64,000 bases of DNA. Origin: Gammaproteobacteria bacterium (GTDB lineage Bacteria > Pseudomonadota > Gammaproteobacteria > Steroidobacterales > Steroidobacteraceae). The notes under the pieces were generated by a model. It saw nothing but the letters and a program-made list of their open reading frames with translations. It was not told the origin of the DNA and did no database searches. Both the position numbers and the translations under genes were made by a program. Location: the NCBI GenBank assembly GCA_016882265.1, contig VGVB01000004.1, positions 33,708-97,707 on the forward strand, given 5' to 3'. This document shows positions 10,784 through 23,766 of the stretch, in pieces. Numbering within the stretch: the first letter of the stretch is position 1; every line of letters begins with the position of its first letter.

Positions 10784-11734
10784 ATGATCCTCGTCGGCGA
10801 TATCGGCGGCACGCATGCACGGCTCGCACTCGCACGGCCGGTCGTCGCCGGCTGGCGCTTCGAACCCCAGCGTATCCTGTCGGCGCGCGACGACGTGGCC
10901 GCGGCTGTCGCCGATTTTCTGGCCGCGGCCGGCCGGCCACAGCTTGCGGCCGCGGCTTTCTGCGGCGCCGGGCCGGTGGCCGCGGATGGCAGCATCCGGC
11001 TCGTCAACGCGGCGGTCGAGTTGCAGCCGGCGGCCTTGTGCCGCGCGACCGGGCTGCCACGGGTGATCCTCGTCAACGACTTCGCCGCGGTCGCCCATGC
11101 GACGGTAAGCCTGCCGGCTACCGCGCTGCGGCATTGCGGCGGTGGGGCGCCCGCGCCGGACGCGCCGCGCGTCGTGCTCGGGGCGGGCACGGGGCTCGGT
11201 GTCGCGATCGCGGCACCGCGGCCCGGCGACTGGTGCGTGATCAGTGGCGATGGCGGTCACGCGGATCTGGCGCCGCTCGATGCCCAGGACTTGCCGGTGT
11301 GGCAGCGCCTCTGTGAGCGCCATGGCCGGGTATCCGCCGAGACGGTGCTCAGCGGCCCCGGGCTCGCGCGTCTGTACGCTGCGCTCGGCGCGGCACGTGC
11401 GCTGCCGGCGCCGGAGATCGCCGCCGCCGCGTGGCGCGGCGAGCCGCAGGCAACGCAGGCGGTGCAGATGTTTACGCGCTGGCTCGGTGCGGTAGCCGGC
11501 AACCTGGCGCTGACGGCGGGCGCGCGCGGTGGCGTGTACCTGGCGGGCGGTATCGTGCCGGCGTGGGGCGAGCGCTTCGACGCCCGACGGTTCCGCGCGA
11601 GCTTTGAGGACAAAGCGCCGTTCACGGACTGGCTGCGCGCGCTACCGAGCTACGTCGTGACCGAGCCGCAGCCCGGCCTCTGGGGCCTGGCGACGCTGGC
11701 TCGGGAGTCGCTGTCACGCCATCGGCTGGCATGA
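10784..11734 (+). CDS. glk: Glucokinase
   Basis: 316-residue ROK-unrelated bacterial glucokinase (Glk family) that phosphorylates glucose with ATP. It shows the N-terminal phosphate loop 'GDIGGTHARLALA', 'VILVNDFAAVAHA' carrying the catalytic Asp, and 'VLGAGTGLGVA'. 'SGDGGHADLAP' holds the His/Glu-region residues and 'VYLAGGIVP' closes the adenosine site. The start at 10784 is chosen because the phosphate loop must be near the N-terminus. It lies between yidC and mnmE, which are usually adjacent; its stop overlaps the mnmE ATG (ATGA), so it is probably part of the same transcript. Confidence 0.93.
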   Translation: MILVGDIGGTHARLALARPVVAGWRFEPQRILSARDDVAAAVADFLAAAGRPQLAAAAFCGAGPVAADGSIRLVNAAVELQPAALCRATGLPRVILVNDFAAVAHATVSLPATALRHCGGGAPAPDAPRVVLGAGTGLGVAIAAPRPGDWCVISGDGGHADLAPLDAQDLPVWQRLCERHGRVSAETVLSGPGLARLYAALGAARALPAPEIAAAAWRGEPQATQAVQMFTRWLGAVAGNLALTAGARGGVYLAGGIVPAWGERFDARRFRASFEDKAPFTDWLRALPSYVVTEPQPGLWGLATLARESLSRHRLA

Positions 11735-13083
11735 CTGGCACGATCAGCGACCGCGACGACACGATCGTCGCGCCGGCGACGCCGCCGGGCCGCGGCGGCA
11801 TCGGCATCGTGCGCATTTCCGGTCCGGCCACGCGCGGCATCGCCACGGCGATGCTCGGTGCGGTACCGGCGGCACGGCACGCGGCGCTGACGACGTTCAG
11901 CGACGCTGGCGGCGAGAGTATCGACAGCGGAATCGCGCTGTTCTTTCCGGCGCCGCACTCGTTTACCGGTGAGGACGTGCTGGAGCTGCATGGGCACGGC
12001 GGGCCGGTGGTGATGGACCGGCTGGTCGCGCGCGCGATCGGACTGGGTGCGCGCAACGCGCGTCCCGGTGAGTTCAGCGAGCGCGCGTTCCTGAACGGCA
12101 AGCTCGACCTTGCCCAGGCGGAAGCGATCGCCGACCTGATTGCGGCCGGCTCGGAAGAAGCAGCGCGGGCCGCGCTGCGCTTGCTGTCCGGCGAGTTCTC
12201 GCGGGCGATTGGTGAGCTCGCGGCGCGGATCATGGAGCTGCGCGTGCTGGTCGAGGCCGCAATCGACTTTCCCGACGAGGAGGTCGAGTTCCTGGGCGAA
12301 GCGGCGGTGCGGGAGCGGGCCGGGGACATCAGCACGCGGTTCGAACAGATCAGCCGGCTTGCCGGCCAGGGGCGGCTGCTGCGCGACGGGCTGCGCGTCG
12401 TGATCGCCGGCCGGCCCAACGCCGGCAAGTCGAGCCTGCTGAATGCGCTCGCCGGCCATGAGGCCGCGATCGTCACGCCCATTCCGGGCACCACACGCGA
12501 CGCACTGCGCGAGCACATCCAGATCGACGGCCTGCCGCTGCATGTCGTGGATACGGCGGGCCTGCGTGAGACCAGCGATGTCGTCGAGAGCGAGGGCGTC
12601 CGCCGCACGCTGGGCGAGATCAGGGGCGCCGACCTCGTGCTGTACGTCGTCGATGCGGCGGCGGGTCTCGACCCGGCCGAGCGCGCGCACGTGGCGGATG
12701 CGCCGGCCGTGGCGGTCGTCTGGAACAAGACCGACCTGACCGCGGCACAGGCCGCGCCGACCGACCTGCCGGTGCCAGTCCTGCCGGTCTCGGCGCTGAC
12801 CGGCGCGGGCATGCCGGCACTGCGTGAGCGGCTCAAGGCGCTGGCGGGCTACCAGCCGGCCGGTGCGGGGGTCTGGTCTGCGCGTCGCCGCCACCTCGAT
12901 GCGCTGGGGCGAGCGAGTCGGCATGTGGTCGCCGCCGCCGCGCGGCTTGCCGACCGGACGGCTTGCGAGCTGGTCGCGGAGGAACTGCGGCTCGCCCAGC
13001 AGGCGCTCGGTGAGATCACCGGCGAGGTGACCAGCGACGAACTGCTGGCGGCGGTGTTCGCGGACTTCTGCATCGGCAAGTGA
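11731..13083 (+). CDS. mnmE: tRNA modification GTPase MnmE
   Basis: 450-residue GTPase that, with MnmG, adds the carboxymethylaminomethyl group to wobble uridine-34. Domains: N-terminal tetrahydrofolate-binding domain ('PPGRGGIGIVRISGP'), helical domain, inserted G domain with G1 'GRPNAGKSSLLN', G2 'GTTRD', G3 'DTAG' and G4 'NKTD', and the invariant C-terminus 'FCIGK', which supplies the catalytic/folate-site cysteine. Length is standard. It is the last gene of the rightward housekeeping run. Confidence 0.98.
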   Translation: MTGTISDRDDTIVAPATPPGRGGIGIVRISGPATRGIATAMLGAVPAARHAALTTFSDAGGESIDSGIALFFPAPHSFTGEDVLELHGHGGPVVMDRLVARAIGLGARNARPGEFSERAFLNGKLDLAQAEAIADLIAAGSEEAARAALRLLSGEFSRAIGELAARIMELRVLVEAAIDFPDEEVEFLGEAAVRERAGDISTRFEQISRLAGQGRLLRDGLRVVIAGRPNAGKSSLLNALAGHEAAIVTPIPGTTRDALREHIQIDGLPLHVVDTAGLRETSDVVESEGVRRTLGEIRGADLVLYVVDAAAGLDPAERAHVADAPAVAVVWNKTDLTAAQAAPTDLPVPVLPVSALTGAGMPALRERLKALAGYQPAGAGVWSARRRHLDALGRASRHVVAAAARLADRTACELVAEELRLAQQALGEITGEVTSDELLAAVFADFCIGK

Positions 13084-13169
13084 GCCCCACCCGCGGCTCG
13101 TGGCGCATTGCCAACCCGCGCGAAACAGGGTAACAGACGACGCCCAGGTCAGTCGTAGCGGCAGGTGCC

Positions 13170-13307
13170 ATGGATCCGGCGCAATCCCTCGAATCCCTGC
13201 GGTTTGAGCCGGAGCGGCGCCAGTTCCTGCTGGCGCCGCGCTGGCACGGGCGCGAGCACTACCCGGAAGTGTTCGGCGGGCCGGAAGCGCCACCGCCCGG
13301 GCCGTAG
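13170..13307 (+). CDS. Possible small protein, unknown
   Basis: A 45-codon ORF beginning MDPAQSLESLRF and ending Pro-rich (EAPPPGP) in the gap between mnmE and the first TonB receptor gene. Its codons use G/C at third positions like neighbouring genes. I do not recognise the sequence, and the upstream AGGT is a poor, close ribosome site. It could equally be chance in GC-rich DNA. Confidence 0.25.
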   Translation: MDPAQSLESLRFEPERRQFLLAPRWHGREHYPEVFGGPEAPPPGP

Positions 13308-13327
13308 CCGGGGCGGTGACGCGGCGC

Positions 13328-15763
13328 TCAGAACTTCTGCGAGAACTTCAGCCCGATCGTCCGCGGCGGAGTCGTCACGACGTACGGCTGTGCGCCGCAG
13401 ACGCTCTGCGCGCACTGCGCGAAGCGATACAGCATCGCGCGTTCGTCGAAGACGTTGCTGACGTTCAGCTCGATCGTGTAGTTGCTGCGGCTGAAGCCGG
13501 TCGAGAAATCGACGATCTCGTAACCGGGCTGGTCGTGGAGGATGCTGTTCTCGTAGTCACGCAGATCGGCGCGGCTCTTGCCCTTGTGCACCAGCGACGC
13601 GCTCCAGTACGAGTCCCAGCTACCAAGCTGGAAATCCTGGCGCAGGGTCAGGTTGGCCTTGAACTCCGGCGTCACTGGCAGCTCGGTGCCCTTGGGGGCT
13701 TCCGGCGGCACGAAGTCGGTCGTGTCACCGTCGTCGTCGCGGTCGTAGAAGTCAGGGCAGGGATCCACCGCGACCGGGATCTGCGTCGCCGGATCGACGA
13801 AGCCGCAGTAGGCCGCCGACAGCTCGGAGTCGATGTAGGCAATGCCGCCTGAGACCTGAAATGAATCGGTCACCGCCCAGGTCAGGTCCATCTCGAGGCC
13901 GCGAATCCGCGCCGCCGCCGCGTTCTTGATTTCCGTCAGGCCGTTCTGCCCGAGCAGGGCGAACTGGAAATCATCCCAGTCCTCCTGGAACACGGCGCCG
14001 TTGAAGCGCAGCTGCCCGCCGGCCCAGGTGGTCTTCCAGCCAAACTCGTAGTTGGTCAGGAAGTCCGAGTCGTACGGCGGCAGCGTGCCGCGGCGATTGA
14101 TGCCGCCGGGACGGAAGCCCCTGGACCAGGTCAGGTAGACCATGCGGTCGTCGTCGATCCGGTAGCTCAGGTTGAGCTTGTGGGTCGAGTCGCTTTCCTT
14201 GGTGGTCTTGTCCATGAACTTGCAGGGCGCACCGTTGAACGGCTCGGTCAGGCCGAGAGCGTTGCACTGGAACTCGCCGCTCGACGACCAGCCCCAGTCG
14301 GCGTAACCGAAGAAGCCCTCCAGCGAATTTTCGGCTTCGAAGAAGCGCAGGCCGCCGGTCACGGTCAGCTTGTCCGTCAGGTCATAGCTCAGCTCGCCGA
14401 ACAGCGCGCGATCGCGGTCCACGCGCAACTGCTTGGTCAGCCAGATCGTGTCCGGCCAGCCGGTGACTGAGAGCGGGCCGGCGAGGTTCTCGACGAGGTA
14501 GCGCTGCTGGATGTCGTGGCCCTGGCGCTGGAAGAACAGGCCGCCGACGAAGCGCAGGCGGCGGTCCACCGGTGTCGCGATGCGCAGCTCGTGCGTGAAC
14601 CGCTCGTAACGATCGCGGCCCTGGATGTACTGGCCGATGGTCGGGTTGCCATCGTCGTCGGTGATATAGAGCGAGAAGCCGGAGTAGTAGTCGTAGAAGT
14701 AGGAATAGTCCGAGTAGTCGGACTGCGTGTCGCCATCCCGATTCAGGAAGGCGCCGGCGTAGGTGACATCGAGGTTGGCGATCTTGCCCTCAACGGTCAG
14801 CGCTGCCTGCGCCCAACGATCTTTCGCGGTGTTGGGGTAGAACTTGCGGACCTGCAGTTCACCGATTGACGGGTCATAGCCGTAGACGCCATCGGCCTTC
14901 TGTTCCTGGGCCATGATCGTCGGCGAGATGGTCCAGCTTTCGCCGAGGTCGACGCGCAGCGCGGCGCGTGCACCGACCGTATCGACCTCATTGAAGTCTT
15001 TCTTCGCCAGCGCCGTGCTGTCGAGCGTGCAGGGAGCTTCATCTTCAAGATAGTCGGCGCAGGCCGGCCAGGTGCGGGTCGCCGCGACGTTGTCGATGAA
15101 GCCGCCATCGCGCCGGGCCCAGCCGACCAGGCGGATCGCGGACCTTTCGCCGAGCGGCAGATTCACGTAGCCCTCGGCCAGGTAGCCGGTGCTGCCCTTG
15201 CTGACCGTGTTGCCCTCGACGCCCCAGGCCGCCGAGAAGCCGGACGGATCCGGCTTGTTGGTGATGATGCGGATCGTGCCGGCCTGTGAACTCGCGCCAT
15301 ACAGAGTGCCCTGCGGGCCGGCGAGCGCCTCGACGCGCGCGATGTCGTACAGATGCACGTCGAGCGCACCCTGAATCGTCGTGATCGGCTGCTCGTCGAG
15401 GTAGATGCCAACCGATGGCAGCGGGCCGGAGTGATTGCCGTCGCCGCCGCTGGCGACACCGCGCATGTAGACGAGCGCGTAACCAGGTCCGAAGGTCTGG
15501 TAGGAGACCGACGGCAGGTGCTTCACGTAGTCGTCGAACTTCTGGATATTCAGCTCATCCAGTTTCGCCGTGCTGAAGGCCTGGATGCTGAGGGGGATGC
15601 TCTGGATGTTCTCCTCGCCACGCTTCTGCGCGGTGACGATGATCTCCTCCAGAGTCGATTGCGCGTGCGCCGGGGCGATCGCGAGCAGGATCGCGGACGC
15701 AAGTGGCGCTTTCGCAACAAGGGAAGCAGGGCGCTGGGACGGACGGTTCTTCGAGCGTTGCAT
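13328..15763 (-). CDS. TonB-dependent outer-membrane receptor
   Basis: 811-residue outer-membrane receptor importing an unknown substrate with energy from TonB-ExbBD. It has a signal peptide ending near 'AIAPAHAQS', the TonB-box-like 'LEEIIVTAQKR', a plug domain ('LPSVSYQTFGPG', 'VYMRGVASGGDGNH', 'VEALAGPQGTLYGASSQAGTIRIIT') and a beta-barrel ending in the usual aromatic residue ('LKFSQKF'). A good Shine-Dalgarno GGGAGG lies 8 nt before the ATG at 15763. It follows the TPR-sulfotransferase by 51 nt on the same strand. The plug type is common in iron-independent receptors of sphingomonads and xanthomonads, so the substrate may be a peptide or organic compound; this is inference. Confidence 0.93.
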   Translation of the reverse strand: MQRSKNRPSQRPASLVAKAPLASAILLAIAPAHAQSTLEEIIVTAQKRGEENIQSIPLSIQAFSTAKLDELNIQKFDDYVKHLPSVSYQTFGPGYALVYMRGVASGGDGNHSGPLPSVGIYLDEQPITTIQGALDVHLYDIARVEALAGPQGTLYGASSQAGTIRIITNKPDPSGFSAAWGVEGNTVSKGSTGYLAEGYVNLPLGERSAIRLVGWARRDGGFIDNVAATRTWPACADYLEDEAPCTLDSTALAKKDFNEVDTVGARAALRVDLGESWTISPTIMAQEQKADGVYGYDPSIGELQVRKFYPNTAKDRWAQAALTVEGKIANLDVTYAGAFLNRDGDTQSDYSDYSYFYDYYSGFSLYITDDDGNPTIGQYIQGRDRYERFTHELRIATPVDRRLRFVGGLFFQRQGHDIQQRYLVENLAGPLSVTGWPDTIWLTKQLRVDRDRALFGELSYDLTDKLTVTGGLRFFEAENSLEGFFGYADWGWSSSGEFQCNALGLTEPFNGAPCKFMDKTTKESDSTHKLNLSYRIDDDRMVYLTWSRGFRPGGINRRGTLPPYDSDFLTNYEFGWKTTWAGGQLRFNGAVFQEDWDDFQFALLGQNGLTEIKNAAAARIRGLEMDLTWAVTDSFQVSGGIAYIDSELSAAYCGFVDPATQIPVAVDPCPDFYDRDDDGDTTDFVPPEAPKGTELPVTPEFKANLTLRQDFQLGSWDSYWSASLVHKGKSRADLRDYENSILHDQPGYEIVDFSTGFSRSNYTIELNVSNVFDERAMLYRFAQCAQSVCGAQPYVVTTPPRTIGLKFSQKF

Positions 15764-15814
15764 TGTTGGGACCTCCCGCTGGATCGGCGAAGTTTACGCC
15801 TTATCGGGCGCGGT

Positions 15815-17728
15815 TCAAGTAGCCGGCGCTTCGGGCCAGTACTTCAGAACAGGTCCAAGAGCCTCCACGAGGGGCCCAAGCCAGGGCTCGAAATGGCGCC
15901 ACTGATCCAGGCCCTCGCGATAGATGGGCTGGCGTACCTGTTCGGAACTGGCCGTGCGCACCGCGCGCTCGTTCTCCCAGAAACGCAGGCAGGCCGGCTC
16001 CCAGGGCAGCCCGCAGTAGTCGAGCAGGCGGCGGACCTCGCCCTCGAAGTCGGCAATGAGCTGTTCGTAGATCACGCGATGCACGCGCCCCGGCAGCACG
16101 GCGTCGAAGTGCGCCATCAGGCCGACGTAATCGCGGTAGTAGCGGCCGAGCTCGGCCAGGTCATAGGTGAAATGCTGGCCGCGCGCGAAGTGCTGTTTGA
16201 AGCAGGAAAAGCAGCAGGCCAACGGATGCCGGCGCGCGTCGATGATCTTCGCGTTCGGCAGCAGCAGATGAATGAAACCGACATGCGCGAAATTGTTCGG
16301 CATCTTGTCGATGAAGAACGGCGCAGTCGTCTTGCGCTGGATGCGCGTCTGCGCGCGGTAGCGCTCGCCCAGGGCCTGCAGATCGGCGGCACTCAGCGTG
16401 GCGAGGATTTCGGGATAGCGCGACGCCTGCTGGCGCGTCTTCTTCGCGCCGAGTTCACGCACGATGCCGGGCACATCCGGCAACTCCATCGTGCCCTCGA
16501 CCAGCGGGTGGCTGGCGAGGATCTGCTCGAGCAGGGTCGAGCCTGAACGCGGCAGCCCAACGATGAAGATCGGGTCCGGGGCGGTGCAGCCGAAACCGCG
16601 GCGCTCAGAAAAGAACTGCTGGGACAACAGCCGCTTGGACCGCTCTACGAGGCCGGCCAGCTCCTCCGGGTCGTAGTGGACGCTGCCGCGGCGCAGCCGG
16701 TTGCCCTCGGCGTAGTGCCGGAACGAACCGGTCCAGTCGCCGCGATCTTCGAGCGCCTTGCCGATCGTGAAATGGAAATGGAAGCGGTCCTCGACGGTCA
16801 GCTCGGCCTCCGTGAGCCAGCGCTCGAACTGCGCGAGCTCGGCGTCGCTGAAGCGGAAGGTCTTCAGGTTGGCAAGGCTCCACCAGGTCTCGCCGCAGGC
16901 TGGCGCCAGCTCGAGGCTCTTCCGGTAGGCGGCGATGCATTCGTCCTGCCGGCCCGCGGCCTTGAGCGCGTGACCGTAGCTCATCCAGGCCTTCGCCTGA
17001 CCCGGATACTCGGCCAGCACCTCGTGGTAGAGCTCGATGGAGCGCGAGTACTCGCCGATCCGGCCGAGGATCGCGGCCTTCAGGTTGCGGTAGCCGGGGT
17101 TGCGCGGCTCGACGGCCAGCGCGCGGTCGATCTCGGCGAGCGCGGCCTCGGCCCTGGTCTGGCGATGCAGCACGAGGGCGAGGTTGTGCCGGGCGGCCGT
17201 GAACCCGGGCGCCAGTTCGAGGCAGCGTTCGAGGAGCTTCTGCGCATCGCCATAGCGACCGAGGCGCGAGGCCACCTCGGCGAGCATGCGGATCGCGGCC
17301 ACGTCGGTCGGGTGTTGCCACAGGTGCTGGCGCAGCAGCGCCTCGGCCACCGCGATGCGGTTGTCGCAGAGCGCCGCCGCGGCCTCGAGCAGGCGCGGAT
17401 CGTGGGCCGCATGCTTCAGGTGCTGCGCGTAGGCCTGGTCGGCTCCGGCCGCATCGCCGAGCGCGGTGAGATGATCGGCCAGCGCCCGCCAAGCATCGGG
17501 CAGATTCGCATCGATCGCGACGGCCTGGCGCAGTGCGGCGACTGCCGCATCGCCATGGCCGAGCGCGCCCTCGGCCAGCCCAAGCAGCAGCAGCGCGCGT
17601 GGCTGTCCCGGTATGACGGCGAGGATCTCGCGGGCCTGCTCCACGGCGAGGCGCGGCTCGCTGGCCAGCAGTCTCTCGGCGTGCGCGAGGGCGACCTCGA
17701 GCGTGCCGCTCGGCTCGGCCGCAGTCAC
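15815..17728 (-). CDS. Tetratricopeptide-repeat sulfotransferase family protein
   Basis: 637 residues: an N-terminal array of TPR helices (about residues 1-350, e.g. 'GRYGDAQKLLERCLELAPGF' and 'AWMSYGHALKAAGRQDECIAA') followed by a sulfotransferase domain. The latter has the PAPS 5'-phosphosulfate loop 'IFIVGLPRSGSTLLEQ' near residue 385, then 'IDKMPNNFAHVGFIHLLLPNAKII' and 'RLLDYCGLPWEPACLRFW'. The true start is a GTG at 17728 that overlaps the permease stop (GTGA); the longer 988-aa ORF is an artefact running antisense-like through the permease frame. Enzymes of this fused type are common near TonB receptors, but their acceptor substrates are unknown. Acts in the cytoplasm as no signal peptide is seen. 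Confidence 0.9.
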   Translation of the reverse strand: MTAAEPSGTLEVALAHAERLLASEPRLAVEQAREILAVIPGQPRALLLLGLAEGALGHGDAAVAALRQAVAIDANLPDAWRALADHLTALGDAAGADQAYAQHLKHAAHDPRLLEAAAALCDNRIAVAEALLRQHLWQHPTDVAAIRMLAEVASRLGRYGDAQKLLERCLELAPGFTAARHNLALVLHRQTRAEAALAEIDRALAVEPRNPGYRNLKAAILGRIGEYSRSIELYHEVLAEYPGQAKAWMSYGHALKAAGRQDECIAAYRKSLELAPACGETWWSLANLKTFRFSDAELAQFERWLTEAELTVEDRFHFHFTIGKALEDRGDWTGSFRHYAEGNRLRRGSVHYDPEELAGLVERSKRLLSQQFFSERRGFGCTAPDPIFIVGLPRSGSTLLEQILASHPLVEGTMELPDVPGIVRELGAKKTRQQASRYPEILATLSAADLQALGERYRAQTRIQRKTTAPFFIDKMPNNFAHVGFIHLLLPNAKIIDARRHPLACCFSCFKQHFARGQHFTYDLAELGRYYRDYVGLMAHFDAVLPGRVHRVIYEQLIADFEGEVRRLLDYCGLPWEPACLRFWENERAVRTASSEQVRQPIYREGLDQWRHFEPWLGPLVEALGPVLKYWPEAPAT

Positions 17729-19041
17729 GCCTTCGGCTCCGGCAATGCCGCCGCGGCGGCGCGCCGGCGGCGCAGCAGCCAGATCGGGATGCCCGTCGCC
17801 ATCAGTGCCAGCGCCCACAGGAACGGTTCCGTGCCGATGCCGGCGAACACGAACACCGTGTAGCCGATGCCGATGAGGCCGACGGTCACCGCCGGCCGCG
17901 GCAGACTGCCCGGCCGGCGCCGCGCCAGCACGACGAGCGCCAGCGCGCAGCAGGTATAGATCGGCAGATTTGCCGCGGTCGCGACCACGGTCAGGAAGGT
18001 GAAGCCCTCGACGAAACTGCGGCTGTAGTTCATCAGCGCGAGCAGCGTGCCGAGCACGGCGACCAGCAGCAGCGCCGCGGCCGGCGCGCCCCGGCGGTTG
18101 CAGCGGCCGAGCAGTGCCGGCAGCAGGCCATGGCTGGCGAGCGTCCGGGTCAGCTCGCCGGACAGCAGCGTCCAGCCGTTCACCGCACCCATGCCGCTGA
18201 CCAGGATCAGGAAGCCGACCCAGCGGCCGTTGCCGACGCCGATGAAGTGATCGAGCACGGTGACGAACGGAGCGGCGGACGCCGCCAGCCGGGCCTGCGG
18301 GATCAGCAGCAGCGCGACCGCGGTGACCGCGACGTAGACCAGTGCCGCGAGCAGTGTGCCGGTCAGCGTTGCGCGCGGCAGCGTGCGCTCGGGATTCTGC
18401 ACGCGGCTCGCCGGCACTACCGCCGACTCGATGCCGAGCATCGCGAACAGCGCGATCGCAGCAGCGGCCATCGTGCCCGACAGCGTGACCGGTGTCGGCG
18501 GCACGTTGCTGACGAAGGCGGCGGGTTCGCTGAGCAGCGTCCACAGCCCGAAGCCGAGCACCAGCACGAGCGGCGTCAGCTTCAATGCTGCGGTCAGCAC
18601 CTGCACCCGGCCACCGCTGCGCAGGCCGAGCAGATTCACCAGCGTGAACAGCCACAGCATGCCGGCGGTCAGGATGGCTGGCGGAACGCCGGCGAACACC
18701 GGCAATTCGGTGGCGACGTAGCCCGCGACGCCGACCGCGATGGTCGCGGTGCCGACCCAGACGGCGATCCAGTAGCACCACAGTGCCGCTGCTGCCCAGA
18801 CGCCGCCGAGGGCCGTGCCGATGTACGTGAACGGGCCGTCGGCCTGCGGCATCTGCCGCGCCAGCAGCGCGAGCGCGAGCGCCAGCGCGATGCAGCCGAT
18901 GACAGTCACCGCCCAGGCGAGCAGCGCGTTCAGGCCATATGGCGCCAGCGAGGCCGGCTGGACGAAGATGCCGATGCCGATGATGTTGCCGACGACCAGC
19001 GCGGTCGCCATCCAGAAGCCGAGCTGCCGATCGACGCTCAC
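17725..19041 (-). CDS. APC-family amino acid/polyamine permease
   Basis: 438-residue inner-membrane transporter with about twelve hydrophobic segments. The N-terminal 'LGFWMATALVVGNIIGIGIFVQPASLAPYG' carries the G-x-G substrate-binding motif of TM1 in the amino acid-polyamine-organocation family, and TM6 has 'AIALFAMLGIESAVVPASRVQNPERTLPRATL'. The GTG start at 19041 overlaps the amidohydrolase stop (GTGA), and its own stop overlaps the sulfotransferase start, so the three are translated as a unit. It likely imports an amino acid or related product released by the nearby hydrolases; the exact substrate is unknown. Confidence 0.9.
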   Translation of the reverse strand: MSVDRQLGFWMATALVVGNIIGIGIFVQPASLAPYGLNALLAWAVTVIGCIALALALALLARQMPQADGPFTYIGTALGGVWAAAALWCYWIAVWVGTATIAVGVAGYVATELPVFAGVPPAILTAGMLWLFTLVNLLGLRSGGRVQVLTAALKLTPLVLVLGFGLWTLLSEPAAFVSNVPPTPVTLSGTMAAAAIALFAMLGIESAVVPASRVQNPERTLPRATLTGTLLAALVYVAVTAVALLLIPQARLAASAAPFVTVLDHFIGVGNGRWVGFLILVSGMGAVNGWTLLSGELTRTLASHGLLPALLGRCNRRGAPAAALLLVAVLGTLLALMNYSRSFVEGFTFLTVVATAANLPIYTCCALALVVLARRRPGSLPRPAVTVGLIGIGYTVFVFAGIGTEPFLWALALMATGIPIWLLRRRRAAAAALPEPKA

Positions 19042-20345
19042 TGGATCAATCTGCCGGCCACGGCGACGAGCCGGCCGTCCTTGATCACCGCGGCAACCTG
19101 CCGGAGCTGTTCGACATCTTCGAGCGGGTCGCCGGACACGGCGATCAGATCGGCCCGTTGGCCGGGAGCCACCGAGCCGAGTTCGTGCTGGCGGCCGAGC
19201 GCAGTGGCGGCGCCGCTGGTCGCGGCGCGGATGGTCTCGAGCGGACTCATGCCGTACCGCACCATGTAGGCGAACTGCCGTGCGTTCTCGCCGTGCGGAT
19301 ACACGCCACTGTCGGTGCCGAAGCCGATAAGCACGCCAGCCCGCACCGCCCGGCGGAAGCCCTCGCGCTGCGCGTCGGTGGTCTCCTCGTTCTTGCGCAT
19401 CACCGCGGCGCTCCAGCCCTCGCGCCGGCCGGCGGCGGCGATGTAGTCGCCATTGTAGACATCAGCGACCAGCCAGGTGCCGTGCTCACGCATGAGCCGG
19501 ATGCCCTCGTCGTCGAGCAGCGAACCATGCTCGATGCTGCGCACGCCGGCGCGCACGGCGTCGTGGATGCCGCGCGCACCATGCGCGTGGGCGACCACGT
19601 AGCTGCCCGCCCGGGCTGCTTCCTCCACGGCGGCGCGCAGCTCGCTCTCGTCATACTCGGAGGCACCAGGCTCGGTGCCCTCGGTCAGCACTGCGCCGGT
19701 TGCGATGATCTTGATGAAGTCCGCGCCGCCGGCCAGCAGTTCGCGCACACGCTGGCGGATTTCGTCGGCCGAATCGGCGACACCGCGGCGCATGTCCGCC
19801 GCCGGCGTCAGGCCGGGCGGCAGTCCGGTGACCTCGCCGCCGCCGCCGCTGACCGTGACGTAGGCCCCGGCGACGAACATCCGCGGACCTGGCACCAGGC
19901 CGGCGTTGATCGCATCGCGCAGCTCGACGTCGAGGAAGGCGCGGTAACTGCCAACGTCCCGGACAGTGGTGAAACCGGCGGCCAGCGTCTGGCGCGCATG
20001 CGCCGCGCCCAGCAGCACCTCGCGCGCCGGGGAGCTGCGTAGCGGCTGCGCCGGATCCGCGCCGAACAGGTCGCCGATCAGGTGGGTGTGCAGGTCGATC
20101 AGGCCCGGCAGCACGGTGTAGGCCGACCAGTCGATGTCCGGCGGCCGCGCGTCCGCGGCCCGGTCGGCCCAGGGGCCGGTCGCCGCGATCCGGCCGTCCA
20201 CGATGCCGATGGCCTGATCCACGAGAACGATGCCGCGTTCGACGTCGAGCAGGTGCCCGGCGCGGACCAGCAGTGTTTCCGCCAGCGCCGGCGGAGCGGC
20301 CAACACGAGGCCGGCAGCGACGGTGGCCGCTGCGGCCTGCGCCAT
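19038..20345 (-). CDS. Secreted or membrane-attached metal-dependent amidohydrolase
   Basis: 435-residue amidohydrolase-superfamily enzyme of the imidazolonepropionase/Xaa-Pro dipeptidase-like branch. All metal ligands are visible: 'GLIDLHTHLIG' (HxH), the lysine in 'FIKIIATGA', 'VVAHAHG', 'SIEHGS', and the Asp in 'GFGTDSGVYPHG'. A signal peptide is likely ('AAAATVAAGLVLAAPPALAE'). The start at 20345 is chosen since it places the signal at the N-terminus; an upstream ATG at 20396 would also work and would overlap the divergent gene's start. Members of this branch cleave dipeptides such as Xaa-Pro/Xaa-Arg or related amides. First gene of the leftward peptide-handling set. Confidence 0.9.
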   Translation of the reverse strand: MAQAAAATVAAGLVLAAPPALAETLLVRAGHLLDVERGIVLVDQAIGIVDGRIAATGPWADRAADARPPDIDWSAYTVLPGLIDLHTHLIGDLFGADPAQPLRSSPAREVLLGAAHARQTLAAGFTTVRDVGSYRAFLDVELRDAINAGLVPGPRMFVAGAYVTVSGGGGEVTGLPPGLTPAADMRRGVADSADEIRQRVRELLAGGADFIKIIATGAVLTEGTEPGASEYDESELRAAVEEAARAGSYVVAHAHGARGIHDAVRAGVRSIEHGSLLDDEGIRLMREHGTWLVADVYNGDYIAAAGRREGWSAAVMRKNEETTDAQREGFRRAVRAGVLIGFGTDSGVYPHGENARQFAYMVRYGMSPLETIRAATSGAATALGRQHELGSVAPGQRADLIAVSGDPLEDVEQLRQVAAVIKDGRLVAVAGRLIQ

Positions 20346-20394
20346 CAGGCGTCGTGCTGCGCTAGCATGGGGGGCGGGCAACACAGGTATCGCC

Positions 20395-23640
<3,246 letters not shown>

Positions 23641-23766
23641 CCACGGCCCGATGACCGCGCCGCTGAGAATCCGGTCGTTGGCGCTGGTTTTTCCGGGCAC
23701 CGGGTGCAGGCGGATGTCGTAGCGCAGGACGCCGGGCAAGGTCGGCGCGCAGTGAGGACGCTGGCC

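Noticed and set aside
15815-18781. A 988-residue ORF as a giant sulfotransferase
   Set aside because: The first 350 residues read an alternative frame of the APC permease gene; the GTG at 17728 with GTGA overlap is the natural start.
23641-23766. Minus-strand stretch reading 'VLRYDIRLHPVPGKTSANDR'
   Set aside because: Looks like protein sequence but is too short and unrecognised; could be a gene relic or chance.
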